NCBI RefSeq assembly: GCF_007859935.1
Contig: NZ_SJPO01000005.1
Span: 124,001 to 188,000, forward strand
DNA length: 64,000 nucleotides
Direction: 5' to 3'
Source of the DNA: Posidoniimonas polymericola
Lineage (GTDB): Bacteria > Planctomycetota > Planctomycetia > Pirellulales > Lacipirellulaceae
Of this stretch, positions 45,386 to 55,964 are shown one piece after another. The notes under the pieces are model-generated. The model saw only the letters and a program-made list of their open reading frames with translations. It had not been told where the DNA came from and searched no databases. Made by a program: the position numbers and the translations under genes. How positions within the stretch are numbered: position 1 is the first letter of the stretch; the number at the start of each line of letters is the position of its first letter.

Positions 45386-45964
45386 CTAGCGCCGCCCGCG
45401 CTCCGCGTTCCGCTCCGGTAGGTCGTTGAGGGCCGCCTGGATGGCGGCGACGATCTCTGCGGGCTCGGACATGCGTCCGGCGCCCTGGTCGCGGCAGCTC
45501 AGCCAGCCGCTACCGGGGCCGATGACGCCCGCGCCGTCGCCGCGGAGGGTCTCGACGTTGCGCTGCACGGCCGGCTTGGCCCACATCTCGGTGTTCATGG
45601 CGGGCGCGAGCAGCAGCGGTCCCGTCAGCGAGAGGGTGAGCGTTGAGAGCAGGTCGTCGGCGACGCCGTGGGCCGCCTTGGCGAGGTAGTCCGCCGTGGC
45701 CGGCGCCACACACATCAGGTCCGCGCGGCGGGCCAGCTCGATGTGCGGGCCGAGCGGCATGTCGTCGGCGCCGAACGATTCGCAGTAGACCTTGCGGCCG
45801 GTCAGCGCGCAAAAAGTCGCCGGGCCGATGAACTCGCGAGCGGAGCGGGTCATCACCACCGTGACGCCCAGGCCGTCCTGCACCAGACGGCTGACGACCG
45901 CCGCGGTCTTGTACGCGGCAACGCCGCCGGTCACGCCGATCAGGATCTCATGAGCCATCGCCAT
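45386..45964 (-). CDS. coaC: CoaC-like phosphopantothenoylcysteine decarboxylase (stand-alone)
   Basis: 192 residues of the flavin-dependent HFCD family. ILIGVTGGVAAYKTAAVV at the start binds FMN. PLGPHIELARRADLMCVAPATADYLAKAA holds the catalytic His, PAMNTEMW is the substrate-clamp motif, and GSGWLSCRDQGAGRM carries the family's proton-donor Cys block. It decarboxylates phosphopantothenoylcysteine to phosphopantetheine in CoA synthesis. It starts 19 nt after rpoZ and precedes the ligase gene. Confidence 0.94.
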   Translation of the reverse strand: MAMAHEILIGVTGGVAAYKTAAVVSRLVQDGLGVTVVMTRSAREFIGPATFCALTGRKVYCESFGADDMPLGPHIELARRADLMCVAPATADYLAKAAHGVADDLLSTLTLSLTGPLLLAPAMNTEMWAKPAVQRNVETLRGDGAGVIGPGSGWLSCRDQGAGRMSEPAEIVAAIQAALNDLPERNAERGRR

Positions 45965-45983
45965 ACCGCCAACACCTGGCAGC

Positions 45984-46250
45984 CTACAGACTGTCCAGGT
46001 CGAACTCGGGCGCCTCGTCGGGGCCCGGGTCGTGGTCGACGACGGTCTTCACGCGGTTGGAGGAGTCGAGGAAGATCTTGTCCTGCAGGATCTCCTGCAC
46101 GACGATCTCCATTTTCTCGGTCGTGTCCATGTCAACCAACGGACGCGCGCCGCTGTTGAGCGCGACCAAGCGTTTCTGGATCAGGGTCGACAGCTTGAAA
46201 CGCCCGCCGACCTTGTTGACGATCTCTTCTTCTTTTAGCGCTTCGATCAT
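45984..46250 (-). CDS. rpoZ: RNA polymerase omega subunit
   Basis: 88 residues. The omega signature is present: [20 protein letters not shown] followed by [20 protein letters not shown], then an [15 protein letters not shown] helix and an acidic tail. Omega helps assemble and stabilise the beta-prime subunit. Its place between gmk and coaC repeats the yicC-gmk-rpoZ-coaBC arrangement known from many bacterial phyla, which supports the call. Confidence 0.9.
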   Translation of the reverse strand: MIEALKEEEIVNKVGGRFKLSTLIQKRLVALNSGARPLVDMDTTEKMEIVVQEILQDKIFLDSSNRVKTVVDHDPGPDEAPEFDLDSL

Positions 46251-46359
46251 TCGATATCCCTTGGTCTGTCGGTCGCGGCTTGCCGGCCGCTACGACTTAG
46301 TTCTTACACCGCCGCCGCTTTGTTCATACACCGCCGCCGGACGTGTGTCGTGGATTGGG

Positions 46360-46959
46360 TCAGCCGTCGGTTCGGTCGGACGGCTTGAGCCCCTGCTCTT
46401 GCAGCACCGAGCAGATCTCCGCGACCGCCCCCTCAATTGTGTCGTTCACGATGCGGAACCGGTACTCTCCGGCTCGCTGCATCTCCTCACGCGCCACCGC
46501 CAGCCGCCGCTCGATCGCCTCCTCGGCGTCGGTCTTGCGAGCCCGCAGCCGACGCTCGAGCTCGTGCATCGAAGACGGCTCGATGAAGATGGTCAACGCC
46601 TGAGGGTACTGCTCCAATACCCGGCGGGTCCCGTCGACGTCGATCTCCAGCATAACCCAGACGCCCCGATGCAGCCTAGGGAGTACTTCCTCGGCGAGCG
46701 TGCCGTACCAGTGCCCGCGGCCGAACACCTCGACCGACTCCAGGAACTCGCCGGCGTCGAGCCGGCGGCGGAACTCGCTTGATCTCAGGAAGTGGTAGTT
46801 TCTGCCGTCGACCTCGCCCGGCCGGGGGGGTCGGGTCGTGGCCGAGATGCTCGGCGCCAGCCTGCCGCGGAAGTGCGACAGCACCAGCGGCACGATGGTC
46901 GACTTGCCGACCCCCGAGGGGCCGGAGATGATCACGAGTTTTCCGGGCTGCTCTGACAT
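46360..46959 (-). CDS. gmk: Guanylate kinase
   Basis: 199 residues. The P-loop is SGPSGVGKST (about 13-22), and the GMP-binding block is SISATTRPPRPGEVDGRNYHF (about 37-57). It phosphorylates GMP or dGMP to the diphosphate in the cytoplasm, and feeds both GTP synthesis and (p)ppGpp turnover. It is located between yicC and rpoZ as in the conserved cluster. Confidence 0.96.
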   Translation of the reverse strand: MSEQPGKLVIISGPSGVGKSTIVPLVLSHFRGRLAPSISATTRPPRPGEVDGRNYHFLRSSEFRRRLDAGEFLESVEVFGRGHWYGTLAEEVLPRLHRGVWVMLEIDVDGTRRVLEQYPQALTIFIEPSSMHELERRLRARKTDAEEAIERRLAVAREEMQRAGEYRFRIVNDTIEGAVAEICSVLQEQGLKPSDRTDG

Positions 46960-47011
46960 AGCAATCTGCCTGTGCGGTAGGGCAGCCGGCCAGCAGGCCT
47001 GCGGCCGACCG

Positions 47012-47929
47012 CTACTCGACGTTTTGAACCTGCTCGCGGATCCGCTCCAGGGCGGTCTTGATCTCGACCACGCGTTTGGAGATCTCGGTGTCGTTCGCCT
47101 TGGAGCCGATGGTGTTGGTCTCGCGGCCCATCTCCTGGGCGATGAACTCCAACTTCTTGCCGCTGATCGCCGGGTCTGCCAGGGCGGCGTTGAACTGCTC
47201 GATGTGGTGCCGCAGCCGCACCACCTCCTCGGAGATGTCGCTGCGGTCGGCGAACAACGCGACCTCGCGGAGCAGGTCGCTCGGCTCGACCGTCACGTTG
47301 AGGTCGGACATCGCCTTGTTGACCCGCTCGGTCAGCCGGTCGCGGTAGCTGCTGGTGACCGACGGCGACCGCTCCTCGATGCCGGCGAGCTGCGCGGCGA
47401 TCACGCCGCAGTTGGCCGACAGGTCGTCGGCCAGGGCCTGGCCCTCGCGGAGCCGCATCTGGCAGACCTCGTCGATTGCCGCCAGGACGATCGGCTCGAT
47501 CTGTGGCCAGGCGGCGCGGGCGTCGACGCCGGCGGAGCCCTGCTCGGACACCACGCCGGGGAGCGTCAGCAGCGCGTCGAGCGGCACCGCCGCGCCGGCG
47601 ACGCCGATCACCTCGAGCTGCTTGTGGTAGCCCTGCAGCACCTCGGCGTTGATCCGGAAGTCGTCGGCCTGGTTCAGACGAGACACCCGCAGGTTCATCT
47701 GCACGGTGCCGCGGCGGAAACGCGAGCGGATGGCGGCGTCGATCTCCGGCTCCAGCGCGCTGTAGCCCTCGCTTGCGCGGAGGCTCAGCTTGTAGTGCCG
47801 GCTGTTGATGGTCCGCACCTCGACCGCGACGGCGAGCCGATCGGTCTGGCCGTGGGCCTCGCCAAAGCCGGTCATGCTGGCGAGTGCACGGCTCGAGTCG
47901 TCGGCGCCGGGTCGGTCGTTCTTAGACAC
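47012..47929 (-). CDS. YicC/YloC family endoribonuclease-like protein
   Basis: 305 residues from the GTG at 47929, which has GGAG 8 nt upstream; the open frame extends further upstream through Pro/Arg-rich non-coding sequence. The N-terminal family block ALASMTGFGEAHGQ and the C-terminal DUF1732 block GKKLEFIAQEMGRETNTIGSKA are both complete. Family members are reported to be RNases involved in small-RNA turnover and stationary-phase survival. It is immediately upstream of gmk, its usual partner. Confidence 0.92.
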   Translation of the reverse strand: MSKNDRPGADDSSRALASMTGFGEAHGQTDRLAVAVEVRTINSRHYKLSLRASEGYSALEPEIDAAIRSRFRRGTVQMNLRVSRLNQADDFRINAEVLQGYHKQLEVIGVAGAAVPLDALLTLPGVVSEQGSAGVDARAAWPQIEPIVLAAIDEVCQMRLREGQALADDLSANCGVIAAQLAGIEERSPSVTSSYRDRLTERVNKAMSDLNVTVEPSDLLREVALFADRSDISEEVVRLRHHIEQFNAALADPAISGKKLEFIAQEMGRETNTIGSKANDTEISKRVVEIKTALERIREQVQNVE

Positions 47930-47954
47930 AGAGGATCTCCCGAGGGCCGGTGGG

Positions 47955-48371
47955 CTACTCGCCCTCGGCGGGCGTGTCGGCGTCGGCAGCCGGCTCAGCG
48001 GCGGGCGCTGCGCTGTCGGCGGCGTCGCCGGCAGCGGTCTCGTCGCCGGCGGGGGAGTCATCGCCCGCGGCCCCCATGCCGTTGCCCGTGAAGTCGATCG
48101 TCGAGGTTGCGGTGGCGGGGTCGGCGTTGCCGAGCGCGTCGCCGCGGTGCGACGCCCAGTACGAGGCCGCCACGCAGGTCACGATCCAGATGGACGCGGC
48201 CCAGACCGTGATCTTGGTGAAGGTGTCGCCGGCCTTGGCGCCGAAGGCGCTCGAGCCGCCGGCGCCGCCAAAGGCGCCCGCCAGCCCACCGCCCCGGCCA
48301 CGCTGGATCAGCACCAGCAGGATCAGGAAGACCGCCATCAGGAGGAGCACGATCAGGAACAGGTTTTCCAT
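47955..48371 (-). CDS. secG: SecG protein-export membrane subunit
   Basis: 138 residues. Two transmembrane helices (about 3-21 and 58-76) flank the family's glycine-rich cytoplasmic loop ([26 protein letters not shown]). SecG stimulates SecYEG translocation. The C-terminal 55 residues are an Ala/Asp/Glu-rich extension (for example [16 protein letters not shown]) not found in short SecG proteins. It is between tpiA and yicC, a common neighbourhood for secG. Confidence 0.93.
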   Translation of the reverse strand: MENLFLIVLLLMAVFLILLVLIQRGRGGGLAGAFGGAGGSSAFGAKAGDTFTKITVWAASIWIVTCVAASYWASHRGDALGNADPATATSTIDFTGNGMGAAGDDSPAGDETAAGDAADSAAPAAEPAADADTPAEGE

Positions 48372-48421
48372 AACTACTTTGTCCGCGTTTGTGTTGAACC
48401 TAATGGCGGGTTGTCCAAGCC

Positions 48422-49177
48422 TTAGCCGGCCGCCTTTGCGATCCCGATGAAGTCCTCTGCCTTGAGAGCCGCGCCGCCGATCAAGCCGCCGTCGACGTTC
48501 GGCTGCGAGAGCAGCTCGGCCGCGTTGCCGGGCTTCATCGAGCCGCCGTACAGGATCCGCACCTGGCCGGCAATCTCGGCATTGTAGCGATCGGTGAGCA
48601 ACTGGCGAAGATCGGCATGCACCTCCTCCGCCTGCTCCGGCGTGGCGACCTTGCCGGTGCCGATTGCCCAGACCGGCTCGTACGCGATCACGACGCTGGG
48701 GACCTGCTCGGGCGTGACGCCCTCGAAGGCGGCCTCGAACTGGCGGCGATTGACCGCGGCGGTCTCGCCGGCCTCACGCTCCTCGAGCTTCTCGCCGACG
48801 CAGACGATCGGAGCGATGCCGGCCTCGAGCGCCTTGAGGGTCTTCTTGTTGACCTCCTGGTCGGTCTCGCCGAGGACGTGCCGTCGCTCGCTGTGGCCGA
48901 GGATCACGTACTCGGCGCCGACGTCGTTGAGCATCGCCGCGCTCAGCTCGCCGGTGAAAGCGCCGTTGTCCTCGAAGTACATGTTCTGGGCGCCCAGCGC
49001 CACTGCCTTGCCGGCCAACGCCTGGGCGACCGGCGCCAGGTAGACGCTCGGCGGGCAAACCAGCAGGTCGACGTCCTTCAGGTCGGTCGCCTGCTCGGCG
49101 ATCGCCGTGGCCAGGGCCACGCCGGTCGAGCGGTCGGTGTTCATCTTCCAGTTACCGGCGATTAGGTAGCGTCGCAT
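48422..49177 (-). CDS. tpiA: Triose-phosphate isomerase
   Basis: 251 residues with all catalytic blocks: AGNWKMN (Lys11), ILGHSERRH (His near 95), [12 protein letters not shown] (catalytic Glu near 166) and [11 protein letters not shown] (phosphate loop). It interconverts dihydroxyacetone phosphate and glyceraldehyde 3-phosphate. It is 50 nt upstream of secG. Confidence 0.97.
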   Translation of the reverse strand: MRRYLIAGNWKMNTDRSTGVALATAIAEQATDLKDVDLLVCPPSVYLAPVAQALAGKAVALGAQNMYFEDNGAFTGELSAAMLNDVGAEYVILGHSERRHVLGETDQEVNKKTLKALEAGIAPIVCVGEKLEEREAGETAAVNRRQFEAAFEGVTPEQVPSVVIAYEPVWAIGTGKVATPEQAEEVHADLRQLLTDRYNAEIAGQVRILYGGSMKPGNAAELLSQPNVDGGLIGGAALKAEDFIGIAKAAG

Positions 49178-49258
49178 GGCAGTGGGGTGGTTGAGTTGAA
49201 GTGGTTGCCTGTGAATTGACTTGGTTGCCCTCGATCAGAGGGCCGCGGCCGCGCTCGG

Positions 49259-50284
49259 CTAGATCGTCTTGCCGATCGCCAGGGCGACCTTCTTGAGCTG
49301 CTCCATGAGCTCGGCGTACTGATTAGGCAGCAGCGCCTGCGGGCCGTCGGACATCGCCTCCTCGGGGCAGTTGTGAACCTCGATGTGGATGCCGTCGGCG
49401 CCGGCGGCCAGCCCGGCCAGGGCGCAGGCCGGGATCAGCTCGGGCCGGCCGGTGGCGTGGCTCGGGTCGACGATGATCGGCAGGTGGCTCATCTGGTGCA
49501 CCTGCGGAACCGCCGCGACGTCGAGCATGTTGCGGCAGGCGTTGTCGAAGCCCTTCACGCCCCGCTCGCACAGCACGACGTCGGTCGTTCCGTTGGCGAT
49601 GACGTACTCGGCGCTCATTAGCAGGTCCTTGACCGTGGCGGCCATGCCCCGCTTCATCAGCACCGGCTTGTGCGTCTTGCCGACCTCGGTCAGCAGCACA
49701 AAGTTCTGCATGTTCCGGGCGCCAAGCTGGATCATGTCGGTGTACTCGGCGATCAGCTCGACGTGCCGCGGGTCGATCGCTTCGGTGACGACCGGCAGGC
49801 CGTGCTTGTCGCCGATCTCGCGGAGGATCTTCAGGCCCTCTTCGCCCAGGCCCTGGAACGCGTACGGGCTGGTCCGCGGCTTGTAGGCGCCGCCGCGAAG
49901 GATGTTGGCCCCCGCCTTCTTGATCTCACCGGCGATCTCGTCGAGCCGCTCGGCCGACTCGATCGCGCACGGGCCGGCGATCATGCCGAGGTGCCCGCCG
50001 CCGACCTTCGTCACCGCCTTGCCCGACCCGACCTCGACAATCGTCGGCTGCGGGTGCGCCTCGCGGCTGGCCAGCTTGTAGGCCGGCATCACCGGCACCA
50101 CCTTGGCCACGCCGGGGATCGCCTCGGGGCCGATCGCCTGGAGCTTGTCCTCGTCGCCGATCACCCCGATCACGGTGCGGTAGGTGCCGCGGCTCAGGTG
50201 GGTGGCCAGGCCTAGGCCCTCTACCCGCTCGACAACGTGGTCAATCTGAGCGTCGGTGGCCGATTCTTTCAGGATGATAAGCAT
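49259..50284 (-). CDS. aroF: DAHP synthase (AroF/AroG class I-beta) with N-terminal ferredoxin-like regulatory domain
   Basis: 341 residues. Residues 1-70 ([20 protein letters not shown]...) form the ferredoxin-like domain seen in Thermotoga-type DAHP synthases, which confers feedback control. The catalytic barrel has [32 protein letters not shown], and [17 protein letters not shown]. It condenses PEP and erythrose-4-phosphate as the first shikimate-pathway step. It lies 183 nt downstream of pheA, so aromatic synthesis genes are grouped. Confidence 0.96.
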   Translation of the reverse strand: MLIILKESATDAQIDHVVERVEGLGLATHLSRGTYRTVIGVIGDEDKLQAIGPEAIPGVAKVVPVMPAYKLASREAHPQPTIVEVGSGKAVTKVGGGHLGMIAGPCAIESAERLDEIAGEIKKAGANILRGGAYKPRTSPYAFQGLGEEGLKILREIGDKHGLPVVTEAIDPRHVELIAEYTDMIQLGARNMQNFVLLTEVGKTHKPVLMKRGMAATVKDLLMSAEYVIANGTTDVVLCERGVKGFDNACRNMLDVAAVPQVHQMSHLPIIVDPSHATGRPELIPACALAGLAAGADGIHIEVHNCPEEAMSDGPQALLPNQYAELMEQLKKVALAIGKTI

Positions 50285-50467
50285 GTTAGCGGAGCTGGTT
50301 TGTCGGATTGGGGTTGGTTGGCCCGGGGTCGGATCAGGCCGAGAATCGATCAGGATTGACTAACAAGACTCAGGGCCCAGTTCTCGGGGCCCCGCGGGCG
50401 GGGGCCTGCTGTAAGCGGAGCCAGAACCGGCCTGTGGCCGCCACTCCCCAAATCCGAGCCCCCTACT

Positions 50468-51553
50468 TTAATCGATGGGCTCGGCCTGTGGATAGGAGCC
50501 GAGCACCTCTAATTGGGTCGCCTTCTTCGCGAGCGACTCGAGCGCCCGGCGGACCCGTACCTCGGCCTGGTGGCCTAGGAACTCAACGAAGAACAGATAG
50601 CGGCCGCGGCTGCCGGGGATAGGGAACGACTCGATCCACGTCAGATTGAGCTTCTGACGCTTGAAGATCGCCATCACATCGGCCAGTGCGCCGGGCTCGT
50701 GCGGCACCTCAAGCCACAGGGAAGTCTTGTCGCGGCCGGTCTTGGGCGGCGTTTCACCCCCAATTACGGCGAACCGCGTCACGTTATCCAGCTGGTCCTC
50801 GATGTTCTCGGCGAGCATCTTCAAACCGAGCGGTCCGGCGGCCGATGCACTGGCGATCGCCCCGACCGCGGGGTCCTCTTTCGCCATTTTGGCCGCCTCG
50901 GCCGTGCTGGCGACCGGACGCGGCTCGGCGCCTGGCAGGTGCTGGGCCAGCCAGTTGCGGCACTGCGAGAGCGCCTGGGGCTTGCTGCAGACCGTGGTCA
51001 GCTTGGCCCGCGGGCCGCTGCCCAGCAGGCAGTGGTGGATCCGCAGCGGCAGCTCGCCGCACACAGTGACCCGAGTCTTGGCAAAGCAGTCGAGCGTGTC
51101 GGTGACGCGGCCGTCGGTCGAGTTTTCTAGCGGCACGACGCCAAAGTCGCTCGAGCCGCGGTCGACCTCCTCGAACACCGCCGCGATCGAGCCGACCGGC
51201 GCCAGGTCCGCCGCAGCTCCAAACCGGCGGATTGCCGCCTGGTGGCTGAATGTGTGCTCCGGCCCGAGGTAGGCGATCCGCACGCCACGAGGACCGACAC
51301 GGCAGCCCGCCATGACCTCGCGGAAGACGTCCCGCACGTAGTCGGCGGGCAGCTTGGTAGCCCGCTCGGCGAGGGCCTCGATCGCGGCGTCCTCGGCCGC
51401 GAGCCGCTCCGATGGAGAGAGCTCGCCCGCCCCCGCCTGGTCGGCAGCCAGCTGCCGACGCTCGGCCAACAGCTTCAGCAGCTCGCGGTCGAGTTGGGCC
51501 ATTTGTCGCCTAGGCCCCGGGGGGCGACTCGGGGATGTCTTCTTCTTTGCCAT
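50468..51553 (-). CDS. pheA: Bifunctional chorismate mutase / prephenate dehydratase
   Basis: 361 residues from the ATG at 51553 (MAKKKTS), preferred over longer in-frame starts that lie in GC-rich non-coding sequence. A short chorismate-mutase helix bundle (about 20-100) is followed by the dehydratase (IAYLGPEHTFSHQAAIRRFG near 100-120, and VTRFAVIGGE with the catalytic Thr-Arg-Phe). A C-terminal ACT domain follows, with LTWIESFPIPGSRGRYLFFVEF (ESRP-like phenylalanine-binding motif, here ESFP). It makes phenylpyruvate from chorismate and is probably inhibited by phenylalanine. Confidence 0.95.
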   Translation of the reverse strand: MAKKKTSPSRPPGPRRQMAQLDRELLKLLAERRQLAADQAGAGELSPSERLAAEDAAIEALAERATKLPADYVRDVFREVMAGCRVGPRGVRIAYLGPEHTFSHQAAIRRFGAAADLAPVGSIAAVFEEVDRGSSDFGVVPLENSTDGRVTDTLDCFAKTRVTVCGELPLRIHHCLLGSGPRAKLTTVCSKPQALSQCRNWLAQHLPGAEPRPVASTAEAAKMAKEDPAVGAIASASAAGPLGLKMLAENIEDQLDNVTRFAVIGGETPPKTGRDKTSLWLEVPHEPGALADVMAIFKRQKLNLTWIESFPIPGSRGRYLFFVEFLGHQAEVRVRRALESLAKKATQLEVLGSYPQAEPID

Positions 51554-51739
51554 GAGCGGGAGTTCGGCGCTGCGGGCCGGGTCCCAAAGCGTGAAATGGT
51601 TTTTGGTTAGGAACCGGGCCTGCCAAAATGACATCCCCCGGGGAGGCGTGCTGGCAGGCCAGGCCGGCCGTGACTGCGACATTGGCAGCTACGCCCCGGC
51701 CGGAGCCCGGTCGCAAAGTCCTCTCGTAGGGCGTCCGAT

Positions 51740-51776
51740 TTGACACAAGTATTTTTCGGCAGGGGAGTTATGTCAA
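51740..51776. promoter_or_regulatory. Possible operator or promoter upstream of dnaK
   Basis: TTGACA at 51740-51745 resembles a -35 box and pairs as an inverted repeat with TGTCAA at 51771-51776. No -10 hexamer follows at the usual spacing, so the promoter call is weak. This region is the only obvious candidate control site in the 368 nt between pheA and dnaK. No CIRCE is present. Confidence 0.25.
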
Positions 51777-51921
51777 CTGCAACCAGTTCCACCACGCCAC
51801 GGCATGGCCTTTGCTACTTTTCGTGGGCAGGCTGCTCGTGCGGCCCCACCTAAGCAATAAGCGGCCCAGCGGGCCGGCGTGTAGAAGAAGGCCAACTGGG
51901 TTTTAAGTAGGAGCATTTCTC

Positions 51922-53832
<1,911 letters not shown>

Positions 53833-53865
53833 GGGCTACGCCCGAGAGTTCGATTGCTACCCACA

Positions 53866-53896
53866 GGGAGCGGCCAGCGATGGCCGCTCCCTTTTC
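53866..53896 (+). terminator. Rho-independent terminator of dnaK
   Basis: A perfect 11-bp stem (53866-53876 with 53881-53891, GGGAGCGGCCA/TGGCCGCTCCC) with a 4-nt loop, followed by TTTTC on the plus strand. It starts 34 nt past the dnaK stop. Confidence 0.9.
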
Positions 53897-53945
53897 TTGT
53901 GCGCTGCCTCGTTCTTGCGAGCAGGTCCGGAGGGCCGACGGTGTC

Positions 53946-54096
53946 TAGCCAGGGGCGCGAGCCCCTGGATCATGGCGGCGGGTAGCGCAAGGCCCCAGCG
54001 GGGCGGCAGCGACCAGGGCTCACTCTAACCGCTTTCACCCCTTCGGAGCTTATTCTCATCATTGCCTCTTTCACTAGGGGCCATCGCCCCTGGCTA
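53946..54096. repeat. Inverted pair of TAGCCAGGGGC palindromic repeats
   Basis: Two 23-nt units lie at 53946-53968 (TAGCCAGGGGCGCGAGCCCC...) and 54074-54096, in opposite orientation. The reverse complement of the second agrees with the first at 19 of 23 positions. Each unit is itself a palindrome (GGGGC/GCCCC with a 4-nt loop). The pair sits in the 391-nt gap between dnaK and the PEP-CTERM gene and resembles a second REP-like family. The remaining bases of the gap hold only the two terminators described separately. Confidence 0.6.
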
Positions 54097-54155
54097 CGCG
54101 ATGGCGTCCCTCCGGAACCGCCCTGGGTAGGCCGGGAAACGACAGAAAACCAAAT

Positions 54156-54198
54156 GCAAAACCAGCCGCCTGCGCTCGTCGAGCACAGGCGGCTGGTT
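54156..54198 (-). terminator. Rho-independent terminator of the PEP-CTERM gene
   Basis: A 13-bp stem (54160-54172 with 54186-54198, AACCAGCCGCCTG/CAGGCGGCTGGTT) whose loop holds a smaller stem. On the minus strand it is followed by TTTT. It begins 26 nt past the stop codon. Confidence 0.85.
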
Positions 54199-54223
54199 GT
54201 CTGGATGCAAGATTGTCACGTGC

Positions 54224-54904
54224 CTACCGACGCCGCGCGAGGCAGAGGCCCCCAAGCGACGCGACGAGCAGCGCTGCGCTGGCGGGCTCGGGGACGGGAA
54301 CGTAGTCGAACAGCGCGGCCGACGCCCGCATCGAGACAAAAGTGTTCGACCCGGAAGACTGGGACAGCGTGTACCGCTCGTTGGCGTCGAGATAGCCGGA
54401 CCCGACAAGCACCCACTCGTCGCCCGTGGTGTTCTGGTCGAGTGTGGTTGAGAACACGACGCCGCCGCCGGAGTTGGTGAGCTCGAAGGTGGTGTCGCCG
54501 CCGCTGACGTTCTCGGTGTACGGCCAGGTAGCGTAGACGTTGTAGTCGCCTGAGGCGCCGGCGAGTGCGCCCGTAGCGACGTCGCCGTCGTCGTTGAGCG
54601 CCGTGCCGGCGGCGAGCGCCAGGTTGTCGCCGTCGGAGCCGGGCGTGTAGAAGTACCGGTAGGTGTCGAGCTCGGCTGTGCCGTTGCCGCCGAAGATGCT
54701 GTCGCCGCCGGTCAGGCCGACTGCGGCGCCCGCGGCGCTCTGGCTGGCAGTGGTGGTGTCGCCGCCGAACGCGAAGCTTGGGTTGTAAGTGAGGACGCCG
54801 TCGTCGAGGCCATCGGTGTCGATTTCGACGAGGTAGGCGGCTTGAGCGCCGCCAGAGAAGAGGAGCGCCGCCAAGAGGGCGGGCACAATGTGGGGTCGTC
54901 TCAT
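54224..54904 (-). CDS. PEP-CTERM sorted exported protein
   Basis: 226 residues from the ATG at 54904, which has GGAG about 9 nt upstream and begins the signal peptide (MRRPHIVPALLAALLFSGGAQA). The mature part (YLVEIDTDGLDDGVLTYNPS...) is beta-rich, low in Lys, with no enzyme motif; it has SSGSNTFVSMRASAALFDYV shortly before the sorting signal VPEPASAALLVASLGGLCLARRR. This is expected to be cut by an exosortase and placed on the cell surface. It is monocistronic, with its own terminator. Confidence 0.82.
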   Translation of the reverse strand: MRRPHIVPALLAALLFSGGAQAAYLVEIDTDGLDDGVLTYNPSFAFGGDTTTASQSAAGAAVGLTGGDSIFGGNGTAELDTYRYFYTPGSDGDNLALAAGTALNDDGDVATGALAGASGDYNVYATWPYTENVSGGDTTFELTNSGGGVVFSTTLDQNTTGDEWVLVGSGYLDANERYTLSQSSGSNTFVSMRASAALFDYVPVPEPASAALLVASLGGLCLARRR

Positions 54905-55121
54905 TAGTACTACTCCGATCAGAAGATGCATCCGTGGGACCGGACCGAGTCCGCTCCTCCCACCCCTGAGGATAACCGAAACAGCAGCAATCTTCCAACT
55001 TCACACTTTCGCATTCGCGCACAGAGCTATCAGGTCGAGAGCTGCCATTGCGTCCATCTACCCGCGAGATCAGTCACGGGGCTGGCTTGCTGTGAATGGT
55101 CGAAGTAGCATCGCCGCGATC

Positions 55122-55667
55122 ATGCACGACGACGACACCCTCACTGCCTATCATGAAGCGGGCCACGCCGTGGTGGCGTACGCGCTTGGGGCGGCTGTCG
55201 AGCAGGTGCGGCTCGGCGGTTTCGATGACCCAGACGACTTGCCGCATCGGTTTGGCGATGTGCGGGTCAACTGGGGCCGCGTCGACCCCCGTATTGCTGG
55301 CACCCGTGGTGCTGGGACCCGTGGTGCTGGGAAGGGGGCCGATTGGCAGCTGCAACGCGAACTGCTGACGGTCCTCGCCGGGCCCGTGGCCGAGATGATC
55401 TACCGCGGCGAGCCGGCCCACCCTGCCCTGCACGGTCCGAGCCAGGGCGACTGGGCCCAGGCGTGGGAGCTCTGCCGGGTAGCGGTTCCCCACCCCGAGC
55501 TCCGCACCCGGCTGCTCGAGACGCTCACCACATCGCTACGGCAGGCGATAGAGCGCGAGGCGTGGTGGGCCGCGGTCGCCGCGGTTGCCGATGAGTTGCT
55601 CGCCCACGAGACGCTCGACCAGGAGCAGACCGAAGAGATCCTCGGCTTCTGGATTGGGCGGATGTAG
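55122..55667 (+). CDS. Orphan M41 (FtsH-type) peptidase domain protein
   Basis: 181 residues from the ATG at 55122. The zinc site HEAGH (11-15) at the N-terminus is followed by VLAGPVAEMIYRG (FtsH-like LAGRAAEE block) and PSQGDWAQAWEL, where the Asp would be the third zinc ligand as in FtsH. There is no AAA ATPase domain and no transmembrane helix, so it is a peptidase domain alone. A tandem duplication codes for GTRGAGTRGAG near residues 62-72, probably a surface loop. It may need a partner ATPase or act on already unfolded peptides; both are inference. Confidence 0.78.
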   Translation: MHDDDTLTAYHEAGHAVVAYALGAAVEQVRLGGFDDPDDLPHRFGDVRVNWGRVDPRIAGTRGAGTRGAGKGADWQLQRELLTVLAGPVAEMIYRGEPAHPALHGPSQGDWAQAWELCRVAVPHPELRTRLLETLTTSLRQAIEREAWWAAVAAVADELLAHETLDQEQTEEILGFWIGRM

Positions 55668-55790
55668 GCCGGCGACAAGCGCGTCTTTGGGGAACGTCTT
55701 TCGCCGCAGATTTCTAATGAAAGTAGCCTATTGATCGGTTCCAATAGACGACCGGGCACGGCCCTTAGCAACGATCGCGCAGCCGAGGAA

Positions 55791-55964
55791 TTTTGTCCTC
55801 TGCTTGTCCCTAATGCGCGCTTAGAATGGACAAAACTCGCCGCGCCCCACAGAGACCGATTCATGGAAGCCATTACCCAAAAGCGATTTACGAGAACGCT
55901 CACGGATAGCCCCCCCGACTTTTGTCCCTATCAATGCGTTTTGGCAAATAGCGGACAAAAGTCG
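55791..55964. repeat. Two TTTTGTCC...GGACAAAA inverted-repeat units
   Basis: Unit one: TTTTGTCC at 55791-55798 with GGACAAAA at 55828-55835. Unit two: CGACTTTTGTCC at 55916-55927 with GGACAAAAGTCG at 55953-55964, a perfect 12-bp inverted repeat. Both units share TTGTCCCTA, then AATGCG, then GGACAAAA and TCGC in the same order, so they look like diverged copies of one sequence. They lie at the start of the methyltransferase gene. Confidence 0.6.
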
